NCBI GenBank assembly: GCA_021780225.1
Contig: JAJXZF010000018.1
Coordinates: 1 to 42,072, forward strand
DNA length: 42,072 bases
Source: Deltaproteobacteria bacterium
GTDB taxonomy: Bacteria; Desulfobacterota; Binatia; Binatales; Binataceae
Direction: 5' to 3'
In this document: positions 33,702-41,948 of the stretch, in pieces
How positions within the stretch are numbered: position 1 is the stretch's first letter
How the letters are laid out: each line of letters begins with the position of its first letter
Made by a program: the position numbers and the translations under genes
The notes under the pieces: generated by a model
The model's input: the letters and a program-made list of their open reading frames with translations, nothing else
What the model was told of the DNA's origin: nothing
The model's database searches: none

Positions 33702-34022
33702 ATGCCTGACTATGCAGCTCGAATCGCAACCCTCAAAACCGAGCAGGCGAAGCTTGCTCAACGTCAATCGGACCTCTCCGGACAGCGGCGCAACGAAATC
33801 GGGCGGCTGGCCGAGAAGCTCGGCGCACTTGAAGCCGAAGACGACGTGCTGGCCGGCCTGTTCCTCGAACTCAAATCCGCGATGGAGAGCGACAGCCCAC
33901 GTCTCAAGCAATGGCGAGACGCGGGCGCCAGGTTTCGTTCTCCTCGGGCTGGACGGCCAAAGCGGTACTCCGCGGATGCTTCGGCGCACGCGAACGGCGC
34001 TGCTTCGCACGGAGGCATGTAG
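33702..34022 (+). CDS. traC: TraC-like conjugal DNA-processing protein
   Basis: A 106-residue, mostly helical protein with a coiled-coil N-terminus (residues 5-45) and a basic, Ala/Gly-rich tail. Its position directly before traD, traG and traA, and its general shape, match TraC of Ti-type (MobQ) transfer systems, which helps the relaxase at the origin of transfer. GGAGGT seven bases before ATG 33702 fixes the start; this is one of the strongest ribosome-binding sites in the island. Assignment rests more on context than on sequence. Confidence 0.6.
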   Translation: MPDYAARIATLKTEQAKLAQRQSDLSGQRRNEIGRLAEKLGALEAEDDVLAGLFLELKSAMESDSPRLKQWRDAGARFRSPRAGRPKRYSADASAHANGAASHGGM

Positions 34023-34029
34023 AGCGCGT

Positions 34030-34233
34030 ATGAGCCACGAAGAACGCAAGCTGGACACTCGCCGCAAGATCGCCATGGGCGGTCTCGTTATCAAAGCCAG
34101 GCTCGACCGCGAGGAGCCCTCGGTCCTGCTCGGCATGCTGATGTCGGCTGCCCGCGTCCTGTCGAGCCCTAACGCCGACGATTACCGGAAGCGCTGGCGC
34201 GAACGCGGCGACGCCGGCTTCAGAGGAGGGTGA
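34030..34233 (+). CDS. traD: TraD-family conjugal transfer protein
   Basis: A 67-residue protein opening with RKLDTRRKIAMGGLVIKA, the recognisable core of the TraD family of Ti and rhizobial plasmids ('R-K-x-x-x-G-G-L-V-x-K-A'), an accessory of the Dtr complex. ATG 34030 lies seven bases after traC, with GGAGG about 13 bases upstream. It is followed three bases later by traG. It is distinct from the coupling protein called TraD in F plasmids. Confidence 0.8.
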   Translation: MSHEERKLDTRRKIAMGGLVIKARLDREEPSVLLGMLMSAARVLSSPNADDYRKRWRERGDAGFRGG

Positions 34234-34236
34234 GTC

Positions 34237-36219
34237 ATGCAGCATCATCTCATTCTGATTCTCGGCTTCTTCCTGGCCGCACTGTCGGCGCTCCTGTTCG
34301 TCAGACAGCTTCGGGAGCACTGGGGCCGCTGGGCCATTCTGATCGACGTCTGGTTCGACCTGATGGTGCTGGCCCGATTGTGCGCGAACGCCTACGTGAT
34401 CCGACTCGCGGACGGCACAGCGTCTCCGTATTGGCGCGCCCTGATTGCCCGCTCGTCCGTGACCGTAGAGGCCGCAGCGCCAGCGCTCTTGCTTCTCGCT
34501 GCGATCGCCCTGCTCGAAGCCGGCATCGTCAGCCGGACGACCATCTTCATCGCCGCAGGCGCGACCTTCGGTTCGGGCCTATTGACCGCGTGGCAAGCGG
34601 TCGCGCCGCTCTTGCCCTACTATCCGCGCTACCCGATCTCGACCCTGATGGCCGCGATCGACCCATACGCTCAGGCCGGTTTCTTCGTTGCCTTCTTCGC
34701 CGCAATCCTCGCGGTTAAGAAAGCGCGCCAGGCTCCGGCAACGCGGCCTCAATGGCAGCGATCACCGTCGAGCCTCCATGGCAACAGCGACTGGATGCCG
34801 ATAAGTGTCGCGCAGCGCATCTTCCAGAAAGGCGGGATTGTCGTCGGCGAAGCCTACCGCCCAGATCGCGATCGCAGGCAGGCCGGCAAGGCGCCGCTTC
34901 TCCGTTACGACGGCAACGCCGGTTCCGGCCACTGCCTCGTCTTCGCCGGATCGGGCGGTTACAAAACCACCGGCGTCGGGATTCCGTCCGCCCTGGAATG
35001 GACCGACGCGCTTGTCTACCTCGACCCGTCAGCAGAGGTCTTTTCGACGGTTCGGGCTGCGCGCGAAGACATGGGCCATCAGGTGATTTCCCTGAACCCG
35101 GAGGACGGGGAAAGCGGCTTCAACGTTCTCGACTGGATCGACATCTCGACCGACCGAAGCCTGATGGACATCCAGGCCGTGGTCGCGTGGCTGGCCGGCG
35201 AGCAGCTGGGCGAGCGCTGGGAAGACTACTTCAAGCACGCGGCCCGAGCGCTCATTGGCTGCCTGCTCGCCGACATCCTTTTCTCGCCAGACCTGGCGCC
35301 CGAGGAAAAGACGCTTGCCCTTTTGCGAAGGCGCGTCGCGCAACCGATTCCGGGGCTTCGGCAGTTCCTGACCGACATCTACGACAAGGGTGAAGCGTAC
35401 GGCTTCGGCTTCCCGGCCCAGCTCGCCGGCAACCTCAAGGACATCACCGAGAAGCAGTTCTCCGGTCTCTATGGCGAGGCCGGCAACATAACGGCGTGGC
35501 TGGCGGTGCCCTCATTGGCGCGCCTGGTCTGCGGGTCGTCGTTCGAGACTCAGGACCTGCTGTCGGGCGACCTCGACGTGTTCATCAACGTTCCGCTCAA
35601 GGTCCTGCATAGCAGTCCGCAAGTGTGCCGAGTGATCGTCGGCGCGCTACTGAATGCCGCTTACGAGGCCCGCGGAAAGATGAACGGGCGGGTTCTGTTC
35701 CTGCTCGATGAGGTCGCGCGGCTCGGCTACATGAGCATCCTCGAGACCGCGCGTGACGCCGGCCGGAAGTACGGAATCAACTTGCTCCTGATGTACCAAT
35801 CGCTCGGTCAGATCACCGCTACATGGGGTGTCCAGGGCCGACAGGCGTGGTTCGATTCATCGTACCTGAAGATGTTCGCCTGCCTTCACGACGTGAACGC
35901 GGCCGAGTTCCTGTCGAAGGCCTGCGGCGACTTCACGGCAGTGTCAGAGGGCTACACCTACGGTTCCGGCACGTCCTCCGGAGCCAGCACGGCCAGGAGC
36001 CGCAGCACACACGAGAGCACCAGCGAGCAGCAGCTCGCGCGCCGTCTGATCAAGCCCGAAGAGATCCTCCAGAACCTTCGTTACGACGAGCAGATCGTCC
36101 TGATTTCCAATCGGCGTCCGTTGCGCTGTGGCCGTGCCATATACTTCCGTCGGGCCGAGATGGTGACCCGCACCGAAACCAACGGATTCCAGCAGTTCAG
36201 CCAAAGAGTGGCGAGGTAG
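34237..36219 (+). CDS. traG: TraG/VirD4-family coupling protein
   Basis: A 660-residue inner-membrane ATPase that links the relaxosome to a type IV secretion channel. Four hydrophobic segments lie in residues 1-160. The motor domain has a Ti-TraG-style Walker A, AGSGGYKTTG (237-246), in which the usual GKT is YKTT, and Walker B in VLFLLDEVARLG. Family stretches LIYLDPSAEVF-like (LVYLDPSAEVF), FNVLDWID and PEEILQNLRYDEQIVLI are present. GGAGGG just before ATG 34237 lies inside the traD end. The matching mating-pair formation genes are not in this window. Confidence 0.92.
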   Translation: MQHHLILILGFFLAALSALLFVRQLREHWGRWAILIDVWFDLMVLARLCANAYVIRLADGTASPYWRALIARSSVTVEAAAPALLLLAAIALLEAGIVSRTTIFIAAGATFGSGLLTAWQAVAPLLPYYPRYPISTLMAAIDPYAQAGFFVAFFAAILAVKKARQAPATRPQWQRSPSSLHGNSDWMPISVAQRIFQKGGIVVGEAYRPDRDRRQAGKAPLLRYDGNAGSGHCLVFAGSGGYKTTGVGIPSALEWTDALVYLDPSAEVFSTVRAAREDMGHQVISLNPEDGESGFNVLDWIDISTDRSLMDIQAVVAWLAGEQLGERWEDYFKHAARALIGCLLADILFSPDLAPEEKTLALLRRRVAQPIPGLRQFLTDIYDKGEAYGFGFPAQLAGNLKDITEKQFSGLYGEAGNITAWLAVPSLARLVCGSSFETQDLLSGDLDVFINVPLKVLHSSPQVCRVIVGALLNAAYEARGKMNGRVLFLLDEVARLGYMSILETARDAGRKYGINLLLMYQSLGQITATWGVQGRQAWFDSSYLKMFACLHDVNAAEFLSKACGDFTAVSEGYTYGSGTSSGASTARSRSTHESTSEQQLARRLIKPEEILQNLRYDEQIVLISNRRPLRCGRAIYFRRAEMVTRTETNGFQQFSQRVAR

Positions 36220-36254
36220 GAGCGAATGTCCGGAGCGGCAGGGGCGGAGAAAAG

Positions 36255-36300
36255 TCACGAGCGTTAGCGAGGGCGCACTTATATGTCGCAAGCGACATCG
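36255..36300. other. Candidate origin of transfer (oriT)
   Basis: Between traG and traA, GAGGGCGCACTTATATGTCG resembles the nick region of Ti-plasmid/MobQ origins, whose core is GGGCGCAATTATACGTCG. The core GGGCGCACTTATA is at 36271-36283 and is followed by a perfect inverted repeat ATGTCGC-AA-GCGACAT (36283-36298), where Ti-type origins also have a CGTCGC/GCGACG-type dyad. Its place immediately upstream of the relaxase gene is as expected. The comparison to Ti oriT is from memory. Confidence 0.55.
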
Positions 36301-36340
36301 TGCTGAGAGACAGAAAACAACAGGCCGGATTGAGACGACG

Positions 36341-38899
36341 ATGGCCATCTACCACTTCACAGCGAAAGTGATCAGCCGGAGCCACGGCCGGAGCGCAGTG
36401 GCGGCGGCGGCCTACCGCTCCGGCTCGAAACTCCACGACTCCCGGCAGGACCTGAACTTCGACTACACGCGGAAGTCGGAGGTGGTATTCTCGGAAATCC
36501 TATTGCCGGAAGGCGCGCCGACCTGGATGGCAAATCGCGAGGCGCTCTGGAATGCCGTTGAGGCCGGCGAGAAACGCAAAGACTCTCAGCTTTCGCGCGA
36601 TACTGAGTTCGCGCTGCCGCAGGAGCTTAGCCGCGATCAGGCAATCGCGCTCGCTCGCGACTTTGTCCGAAGCGAGTTCGTTGCTCGCGGGATGGTCGCC
36701 GACTTGAACCTCCACTGGGAGCCCGGCAATCCGCATGTTCACCTTATGCTGACCATGCGTGAGGTAACGGCGAACGGCTTCGGGCGTAAGGTTACCGAAT
36801 GGAACAAGGTCGCCCTGCTCCGCGAATGGCGCGAACGCTGGGCCGACCTCGCCAACGAACATCTGCTCCGCGCCGGTCACGACGCCCACATCGATCACCG
36901 CAGCTACAAGGAACAGGGCATCGATCTGGAGCCGACCAGCCATCTCGGCAAAGCGGTCGAGGAGATGGAGGCGCGCGGCGCTTACGCCGAGCGCGCGCGC
37001 CAGCTTGAGCAGGTCCGCGAGAGGAACGCGAGACGAATCGAGCGCCGGCCCGAAATCGTGTTTGAGAACCTGACCCGTCAACAGTCCACGTTCCGGTACA
37101 CCAACATGGCCCGCGAAGTTTTCCGTTACATCGACGAGGGCGAGCGCTTCCAGAAGCTGATGACACGCCTCGAAGGCTCTCGTGAGCTTGTGATGCTCAC
37201 GCCGAACGTGATGCGCGGTGGCGAGGTCGTCGAGGCGGCTCACTACACGACGCGCACCATGTTGGCGATCGAAGCGCGCATGGCTGATACGGCTAACGAA
37301 ATGGCGCAAACCCAGAGTCATCCAGTGGGCGGTTCGAGCGTTGAAGCAGTCCTGAGGAAACACAGCCATTTGAGCGAAGAGCAGAGGGAGGCCGTAAGGT
37401 CGATGACGAGTGCGAGACAGATTGAGCCGCTGGCCGGCTCTGCCGGCGCGGGAAAGTCGAAGGCCATTGAAGCCGCGCGCGAGGCTTGGGAAGCCGCCGG
37501 TTATCGCGTAGTGGGTGCGGCACTTTCGGGAATCGCGGCCGAGAATCTGAACCGTGAGAGCGGAGTTGAAAGCCGTACAATTGCCTCATGGGAGCACTCA
37601 TGGCAGCAAGACCGTGAGCGGCTCGACCGGCGAAGCATCCTAGTCATCGATGAGGCCGGAATGGTCGGCAGTCGACAACTTGAACGCGTGTTGTCCGAGG
37701 CAGAGCGCCAGGGCGCCAAGGTGGTGCTCGTCGGCGATGCTGAGCAGCTTCAACCGATTGAAGCCGGAGCGGCCTTCCGCGCCATCGCCGAGCGCGTCGG
37801 GTATCAGGAACTGACCGCCATCCGCCGGCAGCGCGAGCAATGGCAGCGCGAAGCGAGCCGCGACTTCGCGCGTGGCCAACCCTCTCCCGCGCTGGATCGA
37901 TACGAAGCACATGGCGCCATTCGATTCTCGCCGACCAGGGACGACGCGAAGCAGCGGCTGATTGAACATTGGGCAAGGCACCTCGCCGCCGAGCCTGATG
38001 GAAGCGCATTGATCCTCGCGCACACTCGCACCGATGTCCGCGACCTGAACCAGCGCGCGCGACAGGTGCTCAAGGAGCGCGGCCAGCTCGGCGCAGAGGT
38101 TTCGGTCACGGTCACACGCGAGGTGGGCCAGGCGGACGGTACTGTTGTCATGGAGCGTTCAGAACGAATCCTTGCGCCGGGCGACCGCGTGATGTTCCTA
38201 AAGAACAACCGCGATCTCGGAGTGAAGAACGGGTCGCTCGGCACGGTCACCGAGATTACCGCCGACGCAATCGCGGTCCGACTCGATGGCAAGGAAAGGA
38301 AAGAAGTCGAGTTGCGCTTCGCCGATTACTCCGCGCTCGACTACGGGTACGCGGCGACCGTGCACAAGGCGCAGGGCGCCACAGTGGAGCGAGCCTTCGT
38401 GCTGGCAACGCCGGGGATGGACCGCCATCTCGCCTACGTCGCGATGACGCGCCATCGCGAGCAGGCAGAGATCTATGCCAGTTGCGAAGACTTCAACGAC
38501 TTCGAGGCGCTGAGGGATCGGTTGTCACGTGAACGAATGAAGGACACGACCCTAGACTACGCCGACCGCCGCGGCCTCCATGTCGGTGAGGCCGAGGGTC
38601 GCGCTTCTGGAGCCGCTGTGGATCGCGACCCGATCGCGCGTTTCAAAACGGCCCAGCAAGAGTTTATCCGCGTCGCCGGGCGAGCCGATCTTGAGCCTGA
38701 AGCTAAGGCTCGTGCGGCTGAGTTGCGTGCGGAGATGAGCAGCGCCGCCTCGGAGATTGCCACGAATGCTGAGAAGCTGCGGGAGGCCGAGCGCGCCGGC
38801 ATCGGCGGTCAAGTTCGGGATTTGGTCCACCGCGCCAAACGAGAGCGGAGCCTGGGCAAGGGCCAAGAACTGGGGAAAGACGAGGGACTGGAAATGTAA
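36341..38899 (+). CDS. traA: TraA-type relaxase-helicase (MobQ family)
   Basis: An 852-residue bifunctional protein that nicks oriT and unwinds the transferred strand. The relaxase domain (1-210) has AAAAYRSG with the candidate nicking Tyr25, His125 and the metal-binding HVH at 132-134. The helicase domain has Walker A GSAGAGKS (366-373), the DEAG motif in LVIDEAGMVGS, and the RecD-like TVHKAQG near the end. The C-terminus is a charged coiled coil. It is shorter than the about 1100-residue Ti TraA, chiefly lacking the extended C-terminal region. Start ATG 36341 follows an untranslated stretch containing the candidate oriT. Confidence 0.92.
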   Translation: MAIYHFTAKVISRSHGRSAVAAAAYRSGSKLHDSRQDLNFDYTRKSEVVFSEILLPEGAPTWMANREALWNAVEAGEKRKDSQLSRDTEFALPQELSRDQAIALARDFVRSEFVARGMVADLNLHWEPGNPHVHLMLTMREVTANGFGRKVTEWNKVALLREWRERWADLANEHLLRAGHDAHIDHRSYKEQGIDLEPTSHLGKAVEEMEARGAYAERARQLEQVRERNARRIERRPEIVFENLTRQQSTFRYTNMAREVFRYIDEGERFQKLMTRLEGSRELVMLTPNVMRGGEVVEAAHYTTRTMLAIEARMADTANEMAQTQSHPVGGSSVEAVLRKHSHLSEEQREAVRSMTSARQIEPLAGSAGAGKSKAIEAAREAWEAAGYRVVGAALSGIAAENLNRESGVESRTIASWEHSWQQDRERLDRRSILVIDEAGMVGSRQLERVLSEAERQGAKVVLVGDAEQLQPIEAGAAFRAIAERVGYQELTAIRRQREQWQREASRDFARGQPSPALDRYEAHGAIRFSPTRDDAKQRLIEHWARHLAAEPDGSALILAHTRTDVRDLNQRARQVLKERGQLGAEVSVTVTREVGQADGTVVMERSERILAPGDRVMFLKNNRDLGVKNGSLGTVTEITADAIAVRLDGKERKEVELRFADYSALDYGYAATVHKAQGATVERAFVLATPGMDRHLAYVAMTRHREQAEIYASCEDFNDFEALRDRLSRERMKDTTLDYADRRGLHVGEAEGRASGAAVDRDPIARFKTAQQEFIRVAGRADLEPEAKARAAELRAEMSSAASEIATNAEKLREAERAGIGGQVRDLVHRAKRERSLGKGQELGKDEGLEM

Positions 38900-38920
38900 G
38901 CAACCCGGAAGGGCTGGCAA

Positions 38921-38959
38921 TATTTACAGAATTCGCTATATTCACAGACGCAGTGAATA
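38921..38959 (+). promoter_or_regulatory. Operator-like repeats over the start of the AbiE-like module
   Basis: TATTCAC (38939-38945) and GTGAATA (38953-38959) form a perfect inverted repeat with seven bases between, and the right arm includes the GTG start codon. A related direct copy, TATTTACAGA (38921-38930), repeats the left arm TATTCACAGA. TATATT at 38937-38942 could be a -10 element. AbiEi-type antitoxins bind inverted repeats upstream of their own operon, so this is a likely autoregulatory site. Confidence 0.5.
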
Positions 38960-40011
38960 ACGCCGAACAGGTGAAGATCGAAGGTCCTTTCGAGGCTCAG
39001 ACGCTCCGTATCCTGCGCGAGACTCCCGGAATAACCGCTATCCGCCGGGAGCCCAAGCAAGCGAAGAATCACCGGCCTGACGCTATCATTCGATTCGCGG
39101 GGACGCGAGCGACCGTCGCTGCCGAGATAAAACGGCGCGTCAACGCCGCGACAGCTTGGCAGCTCGTCCACAAGGCAGCAGAACATCCCGGCGTCCCCCT
39201 GCTCGTTATAGCCGGTGAGACAACTGCGGAGGCTCGACAGATCCTCCAGAACCACGGTCTAGCCCTCGTCGACGGACTTCGGAATGCCCACATTGCACTG
39301 CCAGGACTCTATTTTCATATCGAAGGGAATCGTCCGCCGCCCCGATTGAAAACCGATGGACCACCGACCCGGCTCAGCGGCAAGGCAGCCGTCGCAGTTC
39401 AGGCCCTCCTCCTTCACACGAACCGTGCATGGCAAGTCCACGATCTTGCCAAGGAGGCGCGGATATCGCCAGCGCTCGCGCACCGTATACTAGCTCGGTT
39501 GGAGGCGGAAGGAATCGTTGCGACCGAAGGTAGCGGGCCAAATCGCGTCCGGCGTGTGAAGAATCCGGCCGCCTTGCTTGACCTGTACGCTGAAGAGAAT
39601 GCGGCGGCGCCGATTCGCACGCCGGTCTACTCCTTAGCCCAGACGCCGCAAGAACTTATCAAAGGATTGGCAACGAATCTCGAACGAGCCGAGATCGAGT
39701 ATGCGGTCACAGGTGCGGCGGCGGCGAGCTTGGTTGCGCCGTTTATCACGGCGATTCCGATCACAGAAGTATGGGTCACTACGAAGAAGGCGCGTGAGGA
39801 ATTGTGCGCCGGCGCTCAGGCCAAGCCCGTAACCGAGGGGGCCAACCTTGTCTTCCTGCAGACGAAGGGGGATACACCGCTTGTTCTCCGCGAGAGGACA
39901 AAGGAGCTTTGGCTCGTCAATCGGTTCCAACTTTACACGGACTTGCGCCGTGATCCCCGTCGCGGCCGGGAACAGGCCGACCATCTTCGCCGGGAGGTCA
40001 TCGGATTTTGA
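38953..40011 (+). CDS. AbiEi-like regulator/antitoxin with N-terminal PD-(D/E)xK-like domain
   Basis: A 352-residue protein. Residues 1-120 look like a restriction-endonuclease-like fold: RPDAII with Asp43 is followed by VAAEIKRR with Glu58 and Lys60 (D-x14-E-x-K), and later ALVDGLRNAHIALPGLYFHI. Residues about 125-185 form a winged helix (VHDLAKEARISPALAHRILARLEAEGIV). The C-terminal part (200-352) is like the AbiEi antitoxin region that faces the nucleotidyltransferase partner. The next gene overlaps by four bases (TTGA). Together they fit a type IV AbiE toxin-antitoxin pair, with this as the antitoxin/repressor. Whether the nuclease-like domain is active is unknown. Confidence 0.65.
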   Translation: MNNAEQVKIEGPFEAQTLRILRETPGITAIRREPKQAKNHRPDAIIRFAGTRATVAAEIKRRVNAATAWQLVHKAAEHPGVPLLVIAGETTAEARQILQNHGLALVDGLRNAHIALPGLYFHIEGNRPPPRLKTDGPPTRLSGKAAVAVQALLLHTNRAWQVHDLAKEARISPALAHRILARLEAEGIVATEGSGPNRVRRVKNPAALLDLYAEENAAAPIRTPVYSLAQTPQELIKGLATNLERAEIEYAVTGAAAASLVAPFITAIPITEVWVTTKKAREELCAGAQAKPVTEGANLVFLQTKGDTPLVLRERTKELWLVNRFQLYTDLRRDPRRGREQADHLRREVIGF

Positions 40012-40865
40012 ATCACCGGGCGCATCGCACCGACTACAATGAACAGGCTACCGCGCGCTGTGAACGCGCTCTTGTGACCCTCTTGGGCGACCTCGGTCCG
40101 TGGCGGGAACGCATTTATCTGGCTGGCGGCCTGGCGCCGCGTTATCTGGTTGGGCAACTGCCCGAAGGAGCGCAGGCGCATGTTGGAACGACCGATGTTG
40201 ACCTGATCGTTGGACTGGCCTTGGGCGATGAGACGTCGGAAACCTATCGGACTCTACAAAACAACCTTGAGAAAAGTGGCTTCGTTCAGAACGGCCCTAG
40301 CTTCAGATGGACCCGCGATGTCGAGGGCGTCTCTGTAGCGGTCGAATTCCTTTGCGAGAGCGATTCGGTTGCGCCCGGTCGTATATTTCGTCCGAAAGAA
40401 TTCACGGGATCGAAGTTTGGGGCGTTCAACGTTCGTGGGGCCCATCTCGCTCGTGAGGACTTCATCGAACGCGAAATTGAAGCCGAGCGCCTCGATGAAG
40501 GAGGCCGATCCCGGATCACTGTCCGAGTGGCGAACGTTCTCCCTTACACCGTCCTGAAGATCTTTGCCTTTCAAGATCGGCACGAGAACAAAGATGCCTA
40601 CGACCTCGGGTTCACTCTCTTCAACTACCAGGGCGGCCCCATCGCGGCAGGAAAAGCCGCGTCGGAGAGTCCCGTGCGAGCGCATCCTCAAGTCGAAGCA
40701 GCTCTTCGGCTTCTCGAAGAGCGGTTTCGAGATATCGCCCAGGATGGCCCCAACGCATATGCCTCTTTTCTCGCTGATCCCGACGATGAAGAAGCGAGGG
40801 CACGGCTACGTCAGGAGGCCGTCGCTATCGTCCGCAATTTCCTGCAGAGCTTTCAGGAGAACTAG
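40008..40865 (+). CDS. AbiEii-like nucleotidyltransferase (putative toxin)
   Basis: A 285-residue protein of the DNA polymerase beta-like nucleotidyltransferase superfamily. The N-terminal GG (YLAGGLAPRYL) is followed by TTDVDLIVGL, giving the DxD metal pair, and by VAVEFL with the third acidic residue. The middle part PYTVLKIFAFQDRHENKDAYDLGF resembles the AbiEii/MNT fold, where conserved Lys and Asp residues position the nucleotide. AbiEii-type toxins add nucleotides to tRNA or other targets and block growth during phage infection. TTG 40008 overlaps the upstream stop, with GGGAGG about 11 bases before it, so translation is coupled. Confidence 0.7.
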   Translation: MNHRAHRTDYNEQATARCERALVTLLGDLGPWRERIYLAGGLAPRYLVGQLPEGAQAHVGTTDVDLIVGLALGDETSETYRTLQNNLEKSGFVQNGPSFRWTRDVEGVSVAVEFLCESDSVAPGRIFRPKEFTGSKFGAFNVRGAHLAREDFIEREIEAERLDEGGRSRITVRVANVLPYTVLKIFAFQDRHENKDAYDLGFTLFNYQGGPIAAGKAASESPVRAHPQVEAALRLLEERFRDIAQDGPNAYASFLADPDDEEARARLRQEAVAIVRNFLQSFQEN

Positions 40866-41183
40866 CACCCACCCGATGGCCAATTAAACGCGCGGCCACA
40901 CGTACGGACCGAATTGATTGATTCTGACGCCGTCCTGCTCCAACGCGAATGAGAGCAGCCGCACTACGTGCCCAGTTGTCTTGGTGCCCAACGCCAAGGC
41001 TGGCGCTCCGTCGTTCTCGGAGCCGAGGCACCGCTAAAGATAAGAACCAAAACGGACTCAATTCTCGCGTATGTGCGATGGTGCTATTTTGTTCATCCGC
41101 GGTCTGGTACGAGAGTTACGAGAATTCTGAACGTCCATTCGCCGCAAGGAGTCGCAGAGGAATACTGAGTTGGGGGATTGAGA
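40866..41183. other. Intergenic region before the ASCH gene
   Basis: In this 318-bp stretch no frame has a ribosome-binding site or recognisable protein. It holds a short tandem, ACGAGAGTTACGAGA (41109-41123), about 60 bp before the ASCH start, which could be a regulator site. Nothing else stands out. Confidence 0.35.
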
Positions 41184-41573
41184 GTGTCGCGATCCAACGA
41201 ATTACGTGCCATATCGGTGCGCCAACCTTGGGCGCACGCCATTCTTCATCTCGGCAAGGATGTCGAGAACAGGCCTATGCGCACCCACTTCCGTGGGCGA
41301 ACCCTTATCCAAGCCGCACTCAGGGTCGAACGTGATGAGGCGCTGAGTTTCAAGCTTGATCCTGACGACCTGCCGACCGGGGTCATCGTCGGCTCTGTTG
41401 AAATTGTCGATTGTGTTCGGAACTCGAAGAGCCGGTGGGCCGATCGTGGGCAATGGCACTGGCTTCTCAAAAACCCGCGCGTCCTGAAAAAACCAATTCC
41501 ACTAAAGGGGAAGCTAGGCTTCATTCGCGTCCCCGATCGGCTGTTGAAGAATGCACGATTCCGCGCGCCCTGA
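41184..41573 (+). CDS. ASCH-domain protein
   Basis: A 129-residue single ASCH domain, a PUA-like fold that binds RNA or modified nucleotides. The signature ISVRQPWAHAILHLGKDVENR at residues 9-29 is typical, as are GVIVGSVEIVDCV and WHWLLKNPRVL. GTG 41184 is preceded by GGGGG at proper distance. Bacterial ASCH proteins may act as ribonucleases, deaminating hydrolases or RNA-binding regulators, and they occur in defence and mobile regions. Here it sits between an AbiE-like pair and a broken restriction-type gene. Confidence 0.8.
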   Translation: MSRSNELRAISVRQPWAHAILHLGKDVENRPMRTHFRGRTLIQAALRVERDEALSFKLDPDDLPTGVIVGSVEIVDCVRNSKSRWADRGQWHWLLKNPRVLKKPIPLKGKLGFIRVPDRLLKNARFRAP

Positions 41574-41681
41574 TTGACCGGTGTTTTGGCAAAAGTCCCA
41601 TAGCGGTGGCAAGTTCAAGAGATACTTTAATGTGCGTCGCGATCATCAGCTTGCGATGCTAGAGTGCGGCCCAGCCTGAAC

Positions 41682-41948
41682 ATGGCAGCGCATCCACTCG
41701 AAGCCTACCTGCGCCAACTGCGCGACATCCGCCGCTCGGGGTCCGCCGTTCCAGAAACTTCGTACTACCCGGCGCTCGCAACACTACTCGACGCGGTTGG
41801 CGCGACACTCAAGCCCAAGGTCCACTGCATCGTGAATCCAAGCCACGGCGCCGGAATTCCCGATATCGGGCTCTTCACGCCAGAGCAGTTTCAGAAAACC
41901 TCAGCCGCTGAACCGTTGCCGGGCACAAAACCGTCGCGCGGGGTCATA
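41682..41948 (+). pseudogene. N-terminal fragment of a restriction-modification-like (N6-methylase) protein, cut by an IS
   Basis: About 89 residues (EAYLRQLRDIRRSGSAVPET, then SYYPALATLLDAVGATLKP and HGAGIPDIGLFTPEQF) match the N-terminal region of large N-6 DNA methylase/restriction proteins, as I recall the family. In these, GAG-x-PD leads to RGVIEVK, a PD-(D/E)xK nuclease site. Here the frame is lost immediately after RGVI, exactly where EVK is expected, and sequence of an insertion element begins. The catalytic lysine and everything downstream are missing in the window. GTG 41664 is an in-frame alternative start; neither has a good ribosome-binding site. Confidence 0.6.
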
